A DNA stretch of 64,000 nucleotides from Leptolinea sp. UBA5203 (GCA_002412765.1 DHVR01000030.1:96171-160170); one strand, 5' to 3'; shown: positions 19,260-28,643, numbered from the stretch's first letter. Notes: a model not told the origin generated them from the sequence alone. Program-made: numbers and translations.

Positions 19260-19291
19260 ACAAAAAGCAAGCCTGTTAGACCTGCTTTTGT
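19260..19291 (-). terminator. Probable terminator of the PEP/pyruvate-binding gene
   Basis: The stem ACAAAAAGCA/TGCTTTTGT lies just past the minus-strand stop; read on the minus strand its right arm ends in a T-rich run. Confidence 0.45.
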
Positions 19292-19309
19292 GATTGGTTT
19301 TCTACCCGG

Positions 19310-21649
19310 CTATTCTTCTTCGAGATTCTTTAAATAGGCGATGGCCTGTTTTTCTTCATCATTCATCACAATACGGATGGCATGGTTGGCCCTGAAATCC
19401 GAAACACGAATCAGGCGCAAGGCGGCCGTGATACTGGGCTTCACATCCAACCATTCGGATAATCGATTGGGGGTATCGTAAAAGAATTCGTGGTTATAGA
19501 TCGACAGCGGGTCATCCAACTGGATCGCCAGGGGATAGATATTTCCTTCCATTAAATCCTGAAAGAAGTGCGTGCCCAGAGAGGGTTCCGGTTCAGGTCC
19601 AATATTCTTGCCAGCCAATTCCACCAGTGCTTTGGTGCGGTAGATATCGCCATAGCCGATCGGCACCCCCAGATCCGTATTGGAACTGCCCCAGCGCCCT
19701 GGGCCGACACAAATGAAATTCTCGGTGGTCATGGCGGCGTTCAAACGCCCAATCGCCAGGCTGAGTTCACTGCGCTCCATTTGCGAATCCAATTGAAAAT
19801 ATCCTTCCGGCGGAACAAAGACCACAAAATCCACCTGGTTTACCACACCCTGAGGTACGACAAAATCCGTTGAGAAAATCATATCCTCGGGTTTGATATT
19901 CTTGGGGATGGGTTCATTTCCGGTGAGGGACATATAGGCCTGCGGACGGCATTGCAGCACGGTAATACATACATGCGGCTTGCCTTCTGGTGTCTCATCA
20001 ATCTGCACGGTGAATTCCATATCCACCGGCATCTGATAGCCTTTTTCCAGAATGTCCAATATCTTACGCATATTTTCAGCAAAATTGGTACGTTTGATCA
20101 GCTCGTCAAAGGTCAAAATCAGTTGATCCGGATTCCCGCCAATGATGTTGCTGCGGATGGGCAACAAATAACCATCCTGATCAATCTGGGCAATATAGCG
20201 CAATGGATCGTAGCGGGAATTGAGCACATCATGCACCGGCAGAGTGATCAGCTTGTTTTGTTTCAGGTCAATCACATCCACATAACGTTGGGAATAGAGT
20301 TTGATCCGTTTGGGATCGGTATTGGGGCGCAGAGAGGGATGGCTGAGCGCAATCAAACGCGGATAGTCATTTCCCACCCGATCCACTGCCCGGGTGCCCA
20401 ACCCCCACACCAGACGCACAAAACCGTCCTCGCGGCGAATCTGCGGCGTCCAACGGAAGAGGTTGCGGCTGAACGCTACCCCGGCGGCATGCGGCATATA
20501 ATAATCCAGGAATTTCTCTCCCTGCACAACCTGAATCAATATTGCCATGCGTTCGTCATAATCCTGCAGTCCGCGGCTGCGGCGATACATCAGAGCGTTG
20601 GGCTCAAGAGTGGAAGCATACACCCTGGCCACGCCGCGGATCAAAGCGGCCAGATTTTCGGCTCTGGATGCCTGGTTTGGCAGAAAAACACTTTCGTATT
20701 TACCGGCAAACGAAGTGCCAAAGTTATCTTCCAATAAACTGGAGGAGCGCACGATTAATGGTTTCTCGCCCACTTCATCCAGTAAATGATTCATGGCTTC
20801 TTTGATGTCCTGAGGAAAATCACCCGCTTCATACGCGGCAACAATGGATGGATAATCCACCCGCATTTCCTCTTCGGATTTATATTTCTGATCATTCCAT
20901 CGATCGATATTATTCATGGACATGAAGGTATATAAAAGATCGGAACCCAGAAAATAAGAGTCCGCCCGATTAAGACAGTCTAATAATTTGTCCTCAGCTT
21001 GTTGATAAAGAATCCGCACGGCCAGGAGCATACCGGCTGCTTTTCCACCGATGCGTCCGCTGCTTATTTTTCGTCGGCGAATTTCTTCCAGGTCATCAAT
21101 GGTAAACCATTGCTTGGCAATATTGATATAACGTAATTGATCACTGATCAGATGACGAATCAAGACCACTTTGCATTCCTGCAAGCGGGCTTCATATTTA
21201 ACCTTTTCTTTTTCCGGTAAGTTGGCAATCATGCGGGCTTGTTCAAACACCAGGTCCTGGGGAATCAACTCCGGATTGAGATTGAGCATAAGATCTTTTT
21301 TGGTATGGATGCCGCGTTCGCTGAGGACTTCCTGCACCAACAGTTCAAAATCCTCAAATGGAAAATGTTGGCTGAAAAGCAGATCGGTTAAATGAGCCAC
21401 AATTCGGCCGTAACGGGTCTCCCAAATATCCGCAGGCTCCTGGCTGTAGGGATCCTGCAACCCTTCCCGACGCTGCGAGCGAATTGTCATTTGTCTGGCT
21501 TCTTTTTTGAAGGCGTCTTCCTGAATAATCCCACGCGTGAAGAGTTCCTGCCGCATGCGTAAACGAATTCGGTTTCTCAGGATGGGGTATTGCGCCAATG
21601 AAAGATAGATACTTAGCAATCGATCCGTTGAAGTTGGAATAAAGCTCAT
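19310..21649 (-). CDS. PEP/pyruvate-binding domain protein (PPDK/PEP synthase-like)
   Basis: A 779-residue cytoplasmic protein carrying the nucleotide-binding domain of pyruvate phosphate dikinase and PEP synthase: GRIGGKAAGMLLA at ~210 and KPLIVRSSSLLEDNFGTSFAGKYESVF at ~315, with downstream VVQGEKFLDYYMPHAAGVAFSRN. It lacks the swivelling phosphohistidine domain with its TxGGxxSHxAI motif and the C-terminal TIM barrel, so it cannot be a complete PEP synthase. The last ~150 residues (CVGPGRWGSSNTDLGVPIGYGDI) are typical of this lineage-specific group. I chose the ATG at 21647-21649, preceded by AAAGGTG, rather than the 22-residue extension. It lies downstream of dnaN but behind a terminator. 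Role unknown; perhaps an ATP-dependent phosphotransfer to an unseen partner. Confidence 0.8.
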   Translation of the reverse strand: MSFIPTSTDRLLSIYLSLAQYPILRNRIRLRMRQELFTRGIIQEDAFKKEARQMTIRSQRREGLQDPYSQEPADIWETRYGRIVAHLTDLLFSQHFPFEDFELLVQEVLSERGIHTKKDLMLNLNPELIPQDLVFEQARMIANLPEKEKVKYEARLQECKVVLIRHLISDQLRYINIAKQWFTIDDLEEIRRRKISSGRIGGKAAGMLLAVRILYQQAEDKLLDCLNRADSYFLGSDLLYTFMSMNNIDRWNDQKYKSEEEMRVDYPSIVAAYEAGDFPQDIKEAMNHLLDEVGEKPLIVRSSSLLEDNFGTSFAGKYESVFLPNQASRAENLAALIRGVARVYASTLEPNALMYRRSRGLQDYDERMAILIQVVQGEKFLDYYMPHAAGVAFSRNLFRWTPQIRREDGFVRLVWGLGTRAVDRVGNDYPRLIALSHPSLRPNTDPKRIKLYSQRYVDVIDLKQNKLITLPVHDVLNSRYDPLRYIAQIDQDGYLLPIRSNIIGGNPDQLILTFDELIKRTNFAENMRKILDILEKGYQMPVDMEFTVQIDETPEGKPHVCITVLQCRPQAYMSLTGNEPIPKNIKPEDMIFSTDFVVPQGVVNQVDFVVFVPPEGYFQLDSQMERSELSLAIGRLNAAMTTENFICVGPGRWGSSNTDLGVPIGYGDIYRTKALVELAGKNIGPEPEPSLGTHFFQDLMEGNIYPLAIQLDDPLSIYNHEFFYDTPNRLSEWLDVKPSITAALRLIRVSDFRANHAIRIVMNDEEKQAIAYLKNLEEE

Positions 21650-21683
21650 TCTTACACCTTTAAGGTTGGTTTTTGATAAAAGG

Positions 21684-21715
21684 ATGCCAGGTTTCCCAAA
21701 CTGAAAACCTGGCAT
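21684..21715 (-). terminator. Terminator after dnaN
   Basis: The perfect 11-bp stem ATGCCAGGTTT/AAACCTGGCAT between dnaN and the next minus-strand gene, followed on the minus strand by CCTTTTATC. Confidence 0.65.
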
Positions 21716-21760
21716 ACAATAGAAAAAACAGCATGTTGTTCGGTTGGTTTGCAGGAAACG

Positions 21761-22888
21761 CTATCCCAAATGCATGGGCATAATGACATGAAGGAAATTT
21801 TCGTCGCCCACAGTGCGCATGAGGCCAGGGGTATTATTGGCATTGGTCTCAATAACCACATTGGGGCTTTTAATCACATCCAGAACATCGCGAAGATAGC
21901 GTACGTTGAAAGCAATCAAGAGCGAAGGACCATCGACATTGGCTTCAACCATGATCTCACTGGAACCGGTTTCTTCCGATTGGGCAGAAATTTCAATGCT
22001 GCCCGCCTGCTGCTCACCGGGTTGGAAATTAAGCCGGATGACGTTGTTGCCATCCCGGGCAATAATCTCGGCCTGTTTGCAGGCTTTTAACAAAGCGGCC
22101 GTGGAAACAACCGTGGATGTCTTAAAGGAACGGGGAATGATGGCCGTATAATCGGGGAAATTACCTTCAATTAACTGGGAAACCAGTTCGGCATCTTTCA
22201 AATGGAAAAGAACCTGACCCCGGCCAGGAGGAATGACCATAACAATTTTTTCGGTACCATCCACTGCAATGCGGGCTAATTCGTTCAAGGCCCGGGCAGG
22301 GATAATGGCTTTTAATGCAGTGGGAACCGCGTGAGTCAAATGGGTCTTACGAACCGAAATGCGGAAGCCATCTGTTGCTGCCATGTTGACCAGGTTGTTT
22401 TCCACGGTCAAATAGACACCTTGCAAAACAGGACGGGCATCATCCGCAGAAGCGGCAAAGGCCACCTGATGGATCATCTCGCGTAAATCAGCCACATTCA
22501 GCTCAATGCCTTCTTTTAAATCCGGTGCGGGCATGGGCGGAAATTCCTGGGCATCAATCCCGCGAATATCCGTGTTGGAGGCTCCGCAGCGTACATTCAA
22601 AGTTTGTGTTTTTTCGTTCAGGGTTAAGAAAACGTGCTCTGTGGGTAGGGTATTGACAAGATCGGCCAACGTTCTGGCTGGGACAGTGATAGAGCCTTCT
22701 TCTTCGATTTTCGCCCCGATCCAGCTTGAAATCCCCAGTTCCAAATTGGTGGCCGAAAGCCTTAACCGGCCTTCATCAGTCGCCAGCAGCACATTGGCTA
22801 ATACAGGCAGTGTACTTCGTGGGGAAACAGCCCGTAAAACGGTGTTTAACCCATGGGCCAAGTGTTGTTGCGATACAGATGCTTTCAT
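21761..22888 (-). CDS. dnaN: DNA polymerase III beta sliding clamp
   Basis: A 375-residue clamp subunit; the dimer encircles DNA and holds polymerase III on the template. Three repeated clamp domains are recognisable, with the N-terminal LPVLANVLLATDEGRLRLSATNLELG, the central FAASADDARPVLQGVYLTVENN and the C-terminal FNVRYLRDVLDVIKS, ending in VMPMHLG (the usual ending is VMPMRL). Length is normal for the family. AGAGGAAAAG precedes the ATG. It is not followed by recF or gyrB, and dnaA is not in the window, but a DnaA-box-rich stretch lies 4 kb away, fitting a rearranged origin region. Confidence 0.97.
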   Translation of the reverse strand: MKASVSQQHLAHGLNTVLRAVSPRSTLPVLANVLLATDEGRLRLSATNLELGISSWIGAKIEEEGSITVPARTLADLVNTLPTEHVFLTLNEKTQTLNVRCGASNTDIRGIDAQEFPPMPAPDLKEGIELNVADLREMIHQVAFAASADDARPVLQGVYLTVENNLVNMAATDGFRISVRKTHLTHAVPTALKAIIPARALNELARIAVDGTEKIVMVIPPGRGQVLFHLKDAELVSQLIEGNFPDYTAIIPRSFKTSTVVSTAALLKACKQAEIIARDGNNVIRLNFQPGEQQAGSIEISAQSEETGSSEIMVEANVDGPSLLIAFNVRYLRDVLDVIKSPNVVIETNANNTPGLMRTVGDENFLHVIMPMHLG

Positions 22889-23264
22889 GGTTTCTTTTCC
22901 TCTAGCTTAATTAATCCAGTATACAACGAGATAATTGTTTTTGCCAGTCAATAAAGGTTTGTAATTATTATATGACAGACTGACAAGAAAGTGAAATTGG
23001 TTTAGCAAGCAATGTTCAGAATATTCGTTTGGAAAATAACTTTTGCTGCCCTTTCCCATAAGGTGAGCGATAGGGGTTGTTTAACTGAAAGGCATTCCAA
23101 TGTTACAATGGTATGAATAAATCCAATTAATAAATTCATCCTCCTTTTCAGCAAACATGCTGTTTATCCTCTAGTTGGTTGATCCTCCCAGGCTAGAAAT
23201 CAGCTACTTTTGCCCCAAAGATAAGATGAGGATTGAACTCTTTTATTGAATTGAGGTATTTCTT
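22889..23264. other. Intergenic region between dnaN and pepF
   Basis: About 375 bases between divergent genes, holding their promoters. I find no ORF, DnaA-box cluster or RNA structure I can support. Confidence 0.5.
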
Positions 23265-25052
23265 ATGAAACAAGATCAAATGCATTTCCCGATGCAAAAA
23301 TGGAACCTGGACGATTTGTATTCCTCAATGGATCAGGAAACCATGCAATCCCTTTTTGAACAGGTCAATCTGCAGGTAGCTAAATTTGAGACCCTCAGAG
23401 ACAGCTTGCTGCCAGATATGGAGACCGATCAATTTCTGGCGGCCATTCAGCAGTTGGAATCGATTTACGAGCAAGCCAATCGCCTTGAAAGTTACGCTAA
23501 TTTAAAATTCTCGGAAGACACTCAAGATCAGGCTGTGCAAACCCTGATGGCTCAAATGGATCAATTTGCCGCAGAGCTTTCCAATCGAGTGATGTTTTTC
23601 ACCCTTTGGTGGAAAAAACTGGATGAGACAAATGCCCTGCGACTGATGGCTCCTGCCGGCGATTATGTCTACTGGCTGGAAGAGCTGCGCCATTTCTCCG
23701 CTTACACCCTGACCGAGAAAGAAGAGAAAATCATCAATCTTAAGGATATTACCGGGGTCAGTGCTCAAAACACGCTGTATGACGCCTTGACCAACCGCTA
23801 CCGCTTTAAATTCGAGATGGACGGCGAGAAAAAAGAATTTTCGCGCGGCGAGTTGATGGTCTATGCCCATCACTACGATGCTGCCCTGCGGACCTGGGCT
23901 TATGATGAACTCTACCGGGTATATGGCGCGGATGGAGATATTCTCGGACAGATGTATCAGACCCGAATCCGCGATTGGTATAACGAGGAAGTGCAGTTAC
24001 GCGGATTTGCCACACCCATGTCCGCCCGCAATTTGGCCAATGATATTCCCGATGGGGTGGTCACCCTCTTGCTGGATACCTGCAAAAAAAATGCCGGCGT
24101 ATTCCAACAATTTTTCCGTTTGAAAGCCCGTCTGTTGAAAATGGACAAACTTCGCAGGCATGACCTTTACGCTCCGGTGGTGAAAGCAGACCATGAAGTA
24201 TCCTTTGATCAGGCAACCTCCCTGGTACTGAAAGGTTTTTCTGCTTTCGATGAAGAAATTACCGACCAGGCTCAAAAAATCTTTGCACAAAACCATATCG
24301 ATAGTGAAGTTCGTCCCGGAAAACGCAGCGGCGCTTTCTGTCTCACCGCTACGCCTTCCCTCACCCCTTGGGTGTTGGTCAACTATCAGGGAAAAACCAA
24401 CGATGTCACCACCCTGGCACATGAGTTAGGGCATGCGGTGCACTCACTGTTAGCTGCGGATCATTCCATCTTTACCCAGCATCCCTGCCTGCCTCTGGCA
24501 GAGACGGCTTCCACGTTTGGCGAAATGTTGATTGTGGATGAACTTCTGCGCAGCCGAAAAGACGATGCTGATTTCATCAAAGATTTGCTCTTCCAGCAAG
24601 TGGATGATGCCTACGCCACCATTCAACGCCAGGCCTTTTTTGCCATGTTTGAAATCCAGGCTCACGAGTTGACCTTGCAGGGCGCTTCCGTGAAGGACCT
24701 TTGCGACGCCTACATGAAAAATATCAGCGACCAATTTGGGGATTCAATGCTGATCAGTGACATCTTCAAATGGGAATGGGTGTCCATCCCGCATATTTAT
24801 CAAGTGCCCTTCTATGTGTATGCCTATTCGTTTGGTCAATTACTGGTGCTGGCCTTGTACCAACAATACAAAAAAGAGGGCGCTTCTTTTATCCCCCGTT
24901 ATAAAAGAATTCTGGCGGCTGGCGGAAGCCAAGCCCCCATGGCCTTGCTGCTGCAGGAAGGCATCGATATTTCAGACCCTGCGTTCTGGCAGGGCGGCTT
25001 TGACGTCATCCAGAAGATGGTGGATGAGCTGGAGAGAATGACCTCCAAATAA
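23265..25052 (+). CDS. pepF: M3 family oligoendopeptidase F
   Basis: A 595-residue zinc metallopeptidase that cleaves short peptides (about 6-20 residues) in the cytoplasm. The zinc site is HELGH with H386, E387 and H390 inside TLAHELGHAVHSLL, and the third ligand is the Glu of ETASTFGEML ~27 residues later. A GRYSGAFC-like segment (KRSGAFCLTATPSLTPWVLVNYQG) and the substrate-side HIYQVPFYVYAYSFGQLLVLALY complete the M3B pattern. Length matches PepF (~600). TGAGG lies before the ATG. Downstream genes on the same strand follow at 55 and 30 bases, so a short operon with the deoxynucleoside kinase and nucleotidyltransferase is possible. Confidence 0.95.
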   Translation: MKQDQMHFPMQKWNLDDLYSSMDQETMQSLFEQVNLQVAKFETLRDSLLPDMETDQFLAAIQQLESIYEQANRLESYANLKFSEDTQDQAVQTLMAQMDQFAAELSNRVMFFTLWWKKLDETNALRLMAPAGDYVYWLEELRHFSAYTLTEKEEKIINLKDITGVSAQNTLYDALTNRYRFKFEMDGEKKEFSRGELMVYAHHYDAALRTWAYDELYRVYGADGDILGQMYQTRIRDWYNEEVQLRGFATPMSARNLANDIPDGVVTLLLDTCKKNAGVFQQFFRLKARLLKMDKLRRHDLYAPVVKADHEVSFDQATSLVLKGFSAFDEEITDQAQKIFAQNHIDSEVRPGKRSGAFCLTATPSLTPWVLVNYQGKTNDVTTLAHELGHAVHSLLAADHSIFTQHPCLPLAETASTFGEMLIVDELLRSRKDDADFIKDLLFQQVDDAYATIQRQAFFAMFEIQAHELTLQGASVKDLCDAYMKNISDQFGDSMLISDIFKWEWVSIPHIYQVPFYVYAYSFGQLLVLALYQQYKKEGASFIPRYKRILAAGGSQAPMALLLQEGIDISDPAFWQGGFDVIQKMVDELERMTSK

Positions 25053-25107
25053 CGGATTGTTGTTCGAGTATATAAATAATTATTAAAAACAAACTCTTGG
25101 AGACTGT

Positions 25108-25746
25108 ATGTACATAGCCATTGAAGGTGTCATCGGGGTCGGGAAAACTACCCTGGCCCGCATGCTGCAGCCGATTTATGATGCCAATATCATGTTGGAA
25201 ATTTTTGAGGAAAATCCATTCCTGAGCGATTTTTACGGAGATCGGGAACGTTATGCTTTTCAAACCCAGGTTTTTTTCCTCCTCAGCCGATATCACCAGC
25301 AGCGCGAAGGCTTGAAGGAACTATTACCCAGTAAAACCCATCTAATCAGTGATTACACTTTCGCCAAGGATTCCCTCTTCGCCAAAGCCAACCTGAGGGG
25401 GGACGAGCTGGAAACGTATTTTCAAGTTCATCACGCCCTGGCGGAGAAAATTACCCTGCCAGATTTAATCATCTACCTGCGCGCAGATACGCCTGTGCTA
25501 ATGCAGCGCATTGCCGCCAGAGACCGCTCCTATGAACGGCAAATGGAGGTTGAGTATATCAAGTTACTCAACCATGCCTATGATGAGTATTTCCTTACAC
25601 CAGGCATTTGTACCTCTCCTGTTCTGGTGATTGAAACCAGCCACATGGATTATGTACGCAACGAAGAAGATTTTAAAACTGTTGATGATCAAATTCGTCG
25701 GACTTTAAAACTATCTCCGTATCAACCCTCCTTACCCATTGATTAA
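25108..25746 (+). CDS. Deoxynucleoside kinase (dGK-like paralogue)
   Basis: A 212-residue P-loop kinase that phosphorylates deoxynucleosides in the salvage pathway. The P-loop is GVIGVGKTT at ~7-15, and the lid Arg region is RIAARDRSYERQM. The substrate-site motif reads SDYTFAKDSLFA, where many members have (D/E)RS; the DY form is what I associate with deoxyguanosine kinase-type bacterial enzymes, so dGK activity is an inference. The sister gene at 27667 has the DRS form. TTGGAG precedes the ATG. It stands one gene away from the candidate origin. Confidence 0.88.
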   Translation: MYIAIEGVIGVGKTTLARMLQPIYDANIMLEIFEENPFLSDFYGDRERYAFQTQVFFLLSRYHQQREGLKELLPSKTHLISDYTFAKDSLFAKANLRGDELETYFQVHHALAEKITLPDLIIYLRADTPVLMQRIAARDRSYERQMEVEYIKLLNHAYDEYFLTPGICTSPVLVIETSHMDYVRNEEDFKTVDDQIRRTLKLSPYQPSLPID

Positions 25747-25776
25747 ATACGACTACCTCCAAGGAATAGCCTATCC

Positions 25777-26790
25777 ATGCGAATTACCAAAGACCGATTA
25801 ATCTCTCTGGCGAAAAATTTTGTTCTTGAAGAAACTTTTCGGGATAAACAAATCACCTGTATTTTCCTGACAGGGTCCTCCCTGGGTGATCAATTCTTAC
25901 TGAACAACACCACGGACATTGATCTGGTCATCATCCATCGCATGGCAGCCAAACTGGAGAGAAAAACCATACGTATCAGTCATCAAGTTCATTATGATTG
26001 CTGGACCTATCCCATCTCCCTATTTCAGGATTCCAAAACCTTGCGCTTGGACCCCTGGATTGGTTCAGCTTTTTGCGGCGAGACGCTGGTTTTATATGAC
26101 GAGGGTCATTGGTTTGATTTTCAACAGGCAGCCATTTTCTCCAAATTTTTTGAACCGGAGACACGCTATCAGCGCTGTAAGCCCTTGCTGGATAATGCCC
26201 GCAATGATTGGCTGCTTCTGGATGGTTTGGACCGTTCCCTGAAATTCGCCCATATTCAACGTTATATTCAGACACTAGAAAACTTGGGAAATCTATTGGC
26301 TGGGCTGGTGGATTTTCCCCTGACCTTGCGGCGTTTTGCACTGGATCTACCTGTAAAAGCAGCTGCCCTGGGAAGACCAGGCCTGGCTGCTGGATTATTT
26401 GATCTGTTTTGCCCCAGCGATTGGCAGGACTTTCCCTGGCAGTCCTGGCAGGAAAGCTGGAAGACGTTCTACACTCAAGTCAGCGCCTTGCCGGATTGCC
26501 CAGCAGAATTTCAACCTTTCCGTATGCCCTATTATCAGCAGCCCATGGAATTATTTATTGATGAGAACCCAGAGTCAGCTATTTGGATATCCCTTAAAAC
26601 CATGGTGGACGCATGGAATCAATTGACCTTGCGAAATATGAAGCCCGAACTCTCTCTGGAGATGATTTTAGAGCCGCTCAACCTGGACCAAACGCACTTT
26701 CATCAACGGCTGATGCAGTTAGATGCCTACCTGGATGCCGTAGAAATAACCGTTGAACAATGGGCTGAGGAACAGGGAACATCCCTCTAA
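25777..26790 (+). CDS. Nucleotidyltransferase-fold protein
   Basis: A 337-residue protein with a pol-beta-type nucleotidyltransferase core at the N-terminus: FLTGSSLGDQFLLNNTTDIDLVII (residues ~31-52) gives the GS motif and the D-x-D metal pair, and a third carboxylate is plausible in HYDCW. The remaining ~220 residues are helical and unfamiliar, with Trp-rich stretches (DWQDFPWQSWQESW). Such proteins include kanamycin-type transferases and HEPN/MNT toxins, but no HEPN partner is adjacent. The substrate is unknown. It follows the kinase gene by 30 bases and precedes the origin-like region. Confidence 0.7.
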   Translation: MRITKDRLISLAKNFVLEETFRDKQITCIFLTGSSLGDQFLLNNTTDIDLVIIHRMAAKLERKTIRISHQVHYDCWTYPISLFQDSKTLRLDPWIGSAFCGETLVLYDEGHWFDFQQAAIFSKFFEPETRYQRCKPLLDNARNDWLLLDGLDRSLKFAHIQRYIQTLENLGNLLAGLVDFPLTLRRFALDLPVKAAALGRPGLAAGLFDLFCPSDWQDFPWQSWQESWKTFYTQVSALPDCPAEFQPFRMPYYQQPMELFIDENPESAIWISLKTMVDAWNQLTLRNMKPELSLEMILEPLNLDQTHFHQRLMQLDAYLDAVEITVEQWAEEQGTSL

Positions 26791-26823
26791 CCCTGTCGAT
26801 CACAGAAAAAGTAGTATACACCC

Positions 26824-27265
26824 TGTGGATAACCTGCGATATTCTGTGGATAAACCCCTTTTTCTGTGGAGAATAAGCCGGTTTATCCCTGATTTATCCA
26901 ACTACTGTGAAACCCCATATGTAGGGTTATAATTTTCATACAGTCATAAATTATCTAAAACACCCGTAGATGTACGAATTAATATGGAAATCAATTATTG
27001 TAAATTTATCAGTATTAAAAAGTTTATCCCGAGTTGGATTCAAAAGAGTGACTTATCCACAAGGAAGGGGTGGATAGAGGGGTACCTATATGAGGGACTT
27101 ATATTGGTCATTTCTGGATTTTACCCATAGATATGGGGGTATATTAGCTTTATCCACAGTATCCACACCCCCTACTGTTATTACGAATTAAAATACATAA
27201 ATATAAACATTAAAATATCATTAAGAAACACTTGCAATTTTGTTTAGTTTATAACTATAATATCA
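26824..27265. other. oriC: Candidate chromosomal replication origin (oriC)
   Basis: Within a 550-base gene-free stretch I count three perfect-or-near DnaA boxes in one orientation, TGTGGATAA at 26824 and 26845 and TGTGGAGAA at 26865 (about two helical turns apart), and three in the other, TTATCCACA at 27053 and 27150 and GTATCCACA at 27159, the last two abutting. Weaker matches lie at 26894 and 27069. A strongly AT-rich tract (about 27180-27262) follows and could be the unwinding element. dnaN is 4 kb away. That DnaA box clusters plus an AT-rich tract mark bacterial origins is established; that this one is used is inference. Confidence 0.75.
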
Positions 27266-27342
27266 ACAAACGCTAGTTAGCCCCCTGAGGAAATGGCGAT
27301 TCACTTTTATTAGCATTAAGAGCTTATTATAGGGAGATAAAA

Positions 27343-27603
27343 ATGGATGTAATCAAGGTTAAAGCGAACTCCCGTACTGCCGCTGTAGCGGGGGCAATTG
27401 CGGGGGTTGTCAGGGAACATCATAGAGCAGAAGTTCAGGCAATTGGAGCCGGAGCTGTGAATCAATCCGTCAAAGCATTGGTGTTAGCAACGGGTTATCT
27501 GGCAGAGGATGGGATTACCATCGTCAGTGTTCCAGAATTTGTTGATGTAGAAATTGATGGCAAAGTCCGTACTGCGATAAAAATTGTCGTAGAACCTCGA
27601 TAG
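27343..27603 (+). CDS. spoVS: Stage V sporulation protein S homologue
   Basis: An 86-residue, nearly full-length match to SpoVS: MDVIKVKANSRTAAVAGAIAG, AVNQSVKALVLATGYL and the closing basic strand KVRTAIKIVVEPR. SpoVS has an Alba-like fold and binds nucleic acid; it affects spore coat and septation timing in Bacillus but is also found in non-spore-formers such as Thermus and Chloroflexota, so sporulation should not be assumed. AGGGAGAT precedes the ATG. It is the first gene on the right side of the candidate origin. Confidence 0.95.
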   Translation: MDVIKVKANSRTAAVAGAIAGVVREHHRAEVQAIGAGAVNQSVKALVLATGYLAEDGITIVSVPEFVDVEIDGKVRTAIKIVVEPR

Positions 27604-27666
27604 TTCAAAATATAAGAAATACTTGTTGATTATCGGCCTATTTGTGCAAGAGAAGCTGATCCAAAA

Positions 27667-28317
27667 CTAACGGGGGGGCCGTTGGGGGAAAATCATCTTA
27701 TCTTTTCCAATTAGCTTTTCTTGCACCTTGTTTTTAATTAAACCCAAATGACTTTCATCTGCCACATAGTCCAAATCATCCGCGTGAATGGTAAGTACCG
27801 GACACAGGCTGAAGGTTTCAATCCATTGATCATAAAGTAGATTGAGCTGCTGCAAATATTCCGGGGCGATTTCTTTTTCATAGGAACGGTTCCGCAGGCT
27901 AATTCTTTTTTGCAGCGTGGGAACACTGGCCTGTAAATAAATCAATAGATCGGGTGGGGGTAAAAAGTTAGAGACAGTTTGGTATAACTCATAATATGTT
28001 TTAAAATCGCGGTCCGATAAATAGCCTTGATTGAAAAGATTGCGGGCGAATATTTCTGCATCCTCATACACCGAGCGATCCTGAATGACAGAGTTGGGTT
28101 GGTTTAAAATATCCTGATGAATTTCAATACGGTGGGTTAGAAAATATATCTGAGAATGGAAACCCCATTTTTCCATATCTTGATAAAAATCAGAGAGATA
28201 TGGATTTTCATTGACCGGTTCATATACAGGAGACCAATCCAGCTCCTTGCCCAATAAATTCACCAGGCTGGATTTACCCACCCCTATATTTCCTGCAACA
28301 GCAATGAATTTTTTCAT
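27667..28317 (-). CDS. Deoxynucleoside kinase (dAK/dCK-like paralogue)
   Basis: A 216-residue deoxynucleoside kinase. The P-loop is GNIGVGKSS at ~9-17, the substrate/catalytic motif is DRSVYEDAEIFA, and the lid is RISLRNRSYEKEI. It shares the NPYLSDFY and Q(I/V)(Y/F)FL segments with the kinase at 25108. The DRS motif and length fit bacterial dAK/dCK-type enzymes; in Lactobacillus two such kinases form a heterodimer, so pairing with the other paralogue is possible but not shown. It reads towards spoVS and is transcribed away from the ferredoxin terminator. Confidence 0.9.
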   Translation of the reverse strand: MKKFIAVAGNIGVGKSSLVNLLGKELDWSPVYEPVNENPYLSDFYQDMEKWGFHSQIYFLTHRIEIHQDILNQPNSVIQDRSVYEDAEIFARNLFNQGYLSDRDFKTYYELYQTVSNFLPPPDLLIYLQASVPTLQKRISLRNRSYEKEIAPEYLQQLNLLYDQWIETFSLCPVLTIHADDLDYVADESHLGLIKNKVQEKLIGKDKMIFPQRPPR

Positions 28318-28365
28318 AAAAGATTCCTGAACGAATTTTCTTCGATTGTACCACCGATTAAAACG

Positions 28366-28393
28366 AAAGCTCCTCTGTTTCGAGAGGAGCTTT
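28366..28393. terminator. Terminator downstream of the ferredoxin gene
   Basis: The perfect 11-bp stem AAAGCTCCTCT/AGAGGAGCTTT, 20 bases past the ferredoxin stop on the minus strand and followed there by CGTTTTAAT. Confidence 0.75.
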
Positions 28394-28413
28394 TTAACTT
28401 TTTTACTGAGCTG

Positions 28414-28587
28414 CTAGACTTTCTGTGCAGCACCAACTGGGCAAACTTCAGCGCAATTACCGCAGTCTTTGCATTTTTCGGTGTCGATTACATAGGCGCC
28501 ATCGATTTCGGAAATTGCTTCTTCTGGGCACTCAGCTTCACATGCACCACACATGATACATTCATCGGTATCAATAATATATGCCAT
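28414..28587 (-). CDS. 2[4Fe-4S] ferredoxin
   Basis: A 57-residue clostridial-type ferredoxin that is easily missed because of its size. It has two complete cluster motifs, CIMCGACEAECP (residues 10-21) and CKDCGNCAEVCP (39-50), each C-x2-C-x2-C-x3-CP, separated by the usual internal-repeat spacing (IDTDEC... / IDTEKC...). It carries electrons at low potential in the cytoplasm, for example for pyruvate:ferredoxin oxidoreductase or hydrogenase in anaerobes. The start is the ATG preceded by GAGGAAGG. It is monocistronic with its own promoter and terminator. Confidence 0.96.
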   Translation of the reverse strand: MAYIIDTDECIMCGACEAECPEEAISEIDGAYVIDTEKCKDCGNCAEVCPVGAAQKV

Positions 28588-28643
28588 TTAAACCTTCCTC
28601 TAGTGAATAAGTGTGAATAGGATTATGCTATTTTCTACAATGA

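Noticed and set aside
19952..20737. Long plus-strand frame of about 260 codons
   Set aside because: It lies wholly inside the PEP/pyruvate-binding gene on the minus strand, where codon bias creates open antisense frames.
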